Positions 61,654-64,000 of a DNA stretch of 64,000 nt are shown here, piece by piece. This stretch comes from Caribbeanibacter sp964518305 (GTDB lineage: Bacteria; Gemmatimonadota; Gemmatimonadetes; Palauibacterales; Palauibacteraceae), in assembly GCA_964518305.1 (NCBI GenBank), contig CAZFDK010000009.1, forward strand, positions 23,656-87,655. The letters are read 5' to 3'. Numbering within the stretch: the stretch's first letter is position 1; each line of letters begins with the position of its first letter. The translations under genes and the position numbers were made by a program. Below the pieces are notes generated by a model. It did no database searches. It saw nothing but the letters and a program-made list of their open reading frames with translations, and was not told the DNA's origin.

Positions 61654-64000
61654 CTACCGGGGCCCCCAAGTCCCGTCGCTGGATCCGCCGGGCACGGGGA
61701 CCGTCTCCACCGGCGGGATCAGCTCCAGCCCGGCCTCCACGATTCGGTCGCGGAAGCTTCCGAGCTCCTCCTCCAGCACCCGGTTCGTCCGGTCGATGGC
61801 CTCGGAGATCGCCTGCCGGGCGTACTCGAGACGCTGGCGCTGGGGCGGCGTCGGCGCGTGCCAGGGCGATATGAAGAAGCCGCTCGGGATCCTGTCCATC
61901 ACGCTCTCGGACTCGGTGATCCCCTGCGGAGGGTCGAGGGGCCCCGTCCAGTGCTCCTCCGTGGCCTTCAGGCTGTCGATCACCGCCCGTCCGGCCTGCC
62001 GCAGCGAGTCCGCCTCGGACTCGGAGAGCCCCTCCTGGTCGGAGAGCGCCTCCAGCGCCCGGTTCACGCGGATCCGCGCCAGCCGCACGGCCTCCACCGC
62101 ATTCGCCGCGGTGCCCTGCAGCTCGGCGACCTCGTGCAGCATGGCCCGCTTCGCGCGGCGGTCGCTCATGGGCGTATCGATGCGCGGGTCGCCCTGCACC
62201 TCGATGCTCGCGGTGGAGGTGTCGCCGTGGCTCACCACGCGCACCGTGTAGCTGCCCGGCAGGGCCGGCGGGCCGTAGCCGTCCTGCTCCTCGGCCGCCT
62301 CCGGGCTCTCGAGCTGTCGCCGGAGCTCCTCCATGCTCCGGGGGAAGGTGGCCGCCCCCTCGGTGTCGAAGCTCCAGGTGTGGCGGTTGAGGCCCTCCTC
62401 CAGGGTGAGGTCGGACTCCTGGATCACCGAGTCGCCGCGGAGCACCTGGAAAGTCGCCTCCTTCGTGGGCACCGGCGGCGTGGTGTCGGGCGCCGACTCC
62501 ACCTGCGTGTAGGGATACTCGGCGGTGTCCGTGTCGGCCCGCTCCTCCGTGCCGCCCCGGACGAGGCTGTCCGGCACGTGGGCGGCGATGGTCACGGTGG
62601 CACCGTACTCCTCGTTGTCTCCCCGGTACATGGCGCTGCCGGCGAATCGGTAGACCTTGGGTGCCGAGACCACGTGCTCGATGGCGGGGCCGGGCTCGAA
62701 GAGGTGCAGGTCGGCGTGGAGAAGCGACGGGTCGTCGGCCATGGCCCGAAGGGGCGTCAGGTCGTCGATCACGTAGGCGCCCCGGCCGTGGGTGCCGACC
62801 ACCAGGTCCTGCTCGTGCGCCTGCGTCTGGGTGGCCAGCGCCCGGACGGGCACGCCGCTGGGGAAGCCGTGGCTCCACTCTTCCCAGCTCTGGCCCCCAT
62901 CGAGGCTGTAGAAGAGCCCGAACTCGGTGCCCACCCACAGGAGGTTCGGGTTCTCGGGGTCCTCCTCCACGGTGCGGGCGAAGCCGTCGAGGTTGTCCGT
63001 CGGGAGCCGGCTCCAGCTCTGGCCGTAGTCGGTGGTCCGGTAGACGTAGGTGGTCCAGTCGCCGTGCATGTAGTCGTGCACCGCGGCGTAGGCCGTGCCC
63101 GCCCGGTGCTTCGAGGCTTCGATGTGGCTCACCCAGGCGTGGCGAGGCTTGCCGGGCATGTTGCCCTGGACGTTGGTCCACGTCTCGCCGCTATCACGGG
63201 TCACCTGCACGTTGCCGTCGTCGGTGCCGGCCCAGATCACGCCCTCCTGCACGGGGCTCACCGCGATGGTGTAGACCGTGGTGTAGGCCTCGGCGCCGGT
63301 GACGTCCTTCGTGACCCCGCCCGTGATCTCCTGCTGCTGCCACCGGGCGCTGTCGGTGGTCAGGTCCGGGCTGATCCGCTCCCAGCTCATGCCGTCGTCC
63401 GTGGAGCGATAGACGAACTGCGCGGCCTGGTAGATGGTGTTCCCGTCGTGGGGACTCAGCGTAATGGGAGCGTTCCAGTTGTAGCGCAGCTCGATGGAGT
63501 CGGCCGGCGAGGCGGGGCGGACGAGGCGCCGCTCGCCGGTCTCGAGGTCGAAGCGCGTGATGTTTCCGCCCTGGGAAGTGGTCCACCCGTACCGAGGGTC
63601 GTTCGGGTCGCGGAAGGCGGAGAACCCGTCGCCGAATCCGACCTCGGTCCACTGATAGTTCCGGAGTCCGGCCTGCGACCAGGCCTCGGCCGGCCCCTGC
63701 CACGATCCGTTGTCCTGCAGCCCGCCGTACATGTGGTAGGGGACGGCGTCGTCGACGCTGATCTCGTAGAACTGGGACAGCGGCAGGTTCTCCACGAAGC
63801 GCCAGCTGTTGCCCCGGTCCCGGGAGATGTAGACACCGCCGTCGTTGCTGTCGACGATATAGCCGGGGTCGTTCGGGTCGATCCACAGGGCGTGGTGGTC
63901 CACGTGTACGCTCTGACCGTAGCCGGCGATCGTGCGGAAGCTCCGGCCGCCGTCGTCGCTGACCCGGAGATCGCCGGCGATGTGGTAGATCCTGTTCGGA
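61654..64000 (-). CDS. VPS10/sortilin-type beta-propeller repeat protein (5' end cut by window)
   Basis: At least 781 residues are in the window; the frame is open to base 64000, so the N-terminus lies outside. The visible part has repeated Asp-box-like blades, e.g. SRDRGNSWRFVENLP, STDDGMSWERISPDL, TRDSGETWTNVQG, TTDYGQSWSRLP and LDGGQSWEEWS, typical of VPS10/BNR-type propellers. After them, residues from GTHGRGAYVIDDL lead to a beta-sandwich-like region and a helical C-terminus. Large exported proteins of this type are frequent in Gemmatimonadota. A glycosidase, peptidase or binding role cannot be chosen from sequence. Confidence 0.88.
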   Translation of the reverse strand, partial: PNRIYHIAGDLRVSDDGGRSFRTIAGYGQSVHVDHHALWIDPNDPGYIVDSNDGGVYISRDRGNSWRFVENLPLSQFYEISVDDAVPYHMYGGLQDNGSWQGPAEAWSQAGLRNYQWTEVGFGDGFSAFRDPNDPRYGWTTSQGGNITRFDLETGERRLVRPASPADSIELRYNWNAPITLSPHDGNTIYQAAQFVYRSTDDGMSWERISPDLTTDSARWQQQEITGGVTKDVTGAEAYTTVYTIAVSPVQEGVIWAGTDDGNVQVTRDSGETWTNVQGNMPGKPRHAWVSHIEASKHRAGTAYAAVHDYMHGDWTTYVYRTTDYGQSWSRLPTDNLDGFARTVEEDPENPNLLWVGTEFGLFYSLDGGQSWEEWSHGFPSGVPVRALATQTQAHEQDLVVGTHGRGAYVIDDLTPLRAMADDPSLLHADLHLFEPGPAIEHVVSAPKVYRFAGSAMYRGDNEEYGATVTIAAHVPDSLVRGGTEERADTDTAEYPYTQVESAPDTTPPVPTKEATFQVLRGDSVIQESDLTLEEGLNRHTWSFDTEGAATFPRSMEELRRQLESPEAAEEQDGYGPPALPGSYTVRVVSHGDTSTASIEVQGDPRIDTPMSDRRAKRAMLHEVAELQGTAANAVEAVRLARIRVNRALEALSDQEGLSESEADSLRQAGRAVIDSLKATEEHWTGPLDPPQGITESESVMDRIPSGFFISPWHAPTPPQRQRLEYARQAISEAIDRTNRVLEEELGSFRDRIVEAGLELIPPVETVPVPGGSSDGTWGPR

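Overview
The window is one dense, GC-rich bacterial chromosomal segment of 64 kb. I count 55 protein genes, two of them cut by the window edges. I see no tRNA, rRNA, CRISPR array, insertion sequence or prophage gene. No stretch without a gene is longer than about 260 bases. Many genes start with GTG or TTG, and operon members often overlap by 4 bases (GTGA or ATGA). Proteins are rich in Asp and Glu, with acidic tails on TatA and Lon. Cell-surface features (TonB-dependent receptor, Omp85-like barrel, lipoprotein signals) indicate a two-membrane cell. A large VPS10/sortilin-type repeat protein, a two-subunit glycine decarboxylase, compact sigma-70 and abundant non-ATG starts fit Gemmatimonadota best. 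That assignment is an inference, not a proof.

Layout. 1-3.2 kb: tail of an ADP-forming acyl-CoA ligase, then a tight run of response regulator, zinc-ribbon/Yip1 membrane protein, NUDIX hydrolase and LACTB2-like metallo-hydrolase. 3.2-5.1 kb (minus): dapF and mutY, overlapping by 4 bases. 5.2-7.9 kb: an ABC exporter pair and a CorA magnesium channel. 8.1-13.1 kb: glycine cleavage genes gcvH, gcvPA and gcvPB with a UPF0173 hydrolase between the two P subunits, followed by a lipoyl/octanoyl transferase. This block is preceded by a promoter and a folded leader with two competing pairings. 13.1-18.6 kb: a complete peptide ABC importer whose two ATPases are fused. 18.7-22.4 kb: a lone TolQ/ExbB-type channel with its own promoter and terminator, then polA.

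22.5-27.2 kb: a probable copper block: a small exported Cys/His-rich protein, a TonB receptor resembling copper receptors, an SCO1 lipoprotein and a CtaG-type oxidase assembly protein. 27.2-31.2 kb (minus): a RemA/DUF370-like protein, a soluble histidine kinase and an Omp85-like barrel. 31.4-36.8 kb: malic enzyme (MaeB type), ATP-dependent PEP carboxykinase and an HD phosphohydrolase. 36.8-39.4 kb: a PP2C phosphatase opposite a radical SAM protein, which is followed 1 base later by a metallophosphoesterase-fold protein lacking the usual first metal motif. 39.6-44.9 kb: a compact sigma-70, a lipoprotein, and an operon of deacetylase, M24 peptidase and dipeptide epimerase.

45-56.3 kb: priA, an HNH nuclease, tatA, an aminotransferase, superoxide dismutase with a clear terminator, pfkA, a coiled-coil protein, a HAD phosphatase and lon. 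56.5-64 kb: a class V aminotransferase, a tiny zinc-ribbon protein, an SDR, a class III aminotransferase, an isolated Nfu N-terminal domain, an atypical epimerase and a VPS10-type protein running off the edge.

Recognisable promoters share a TTGAC-like -35 and a TAnnnT-like -10 spaced 17-18 bases. At least two place the RNA start within about 10 bases of the start codon.
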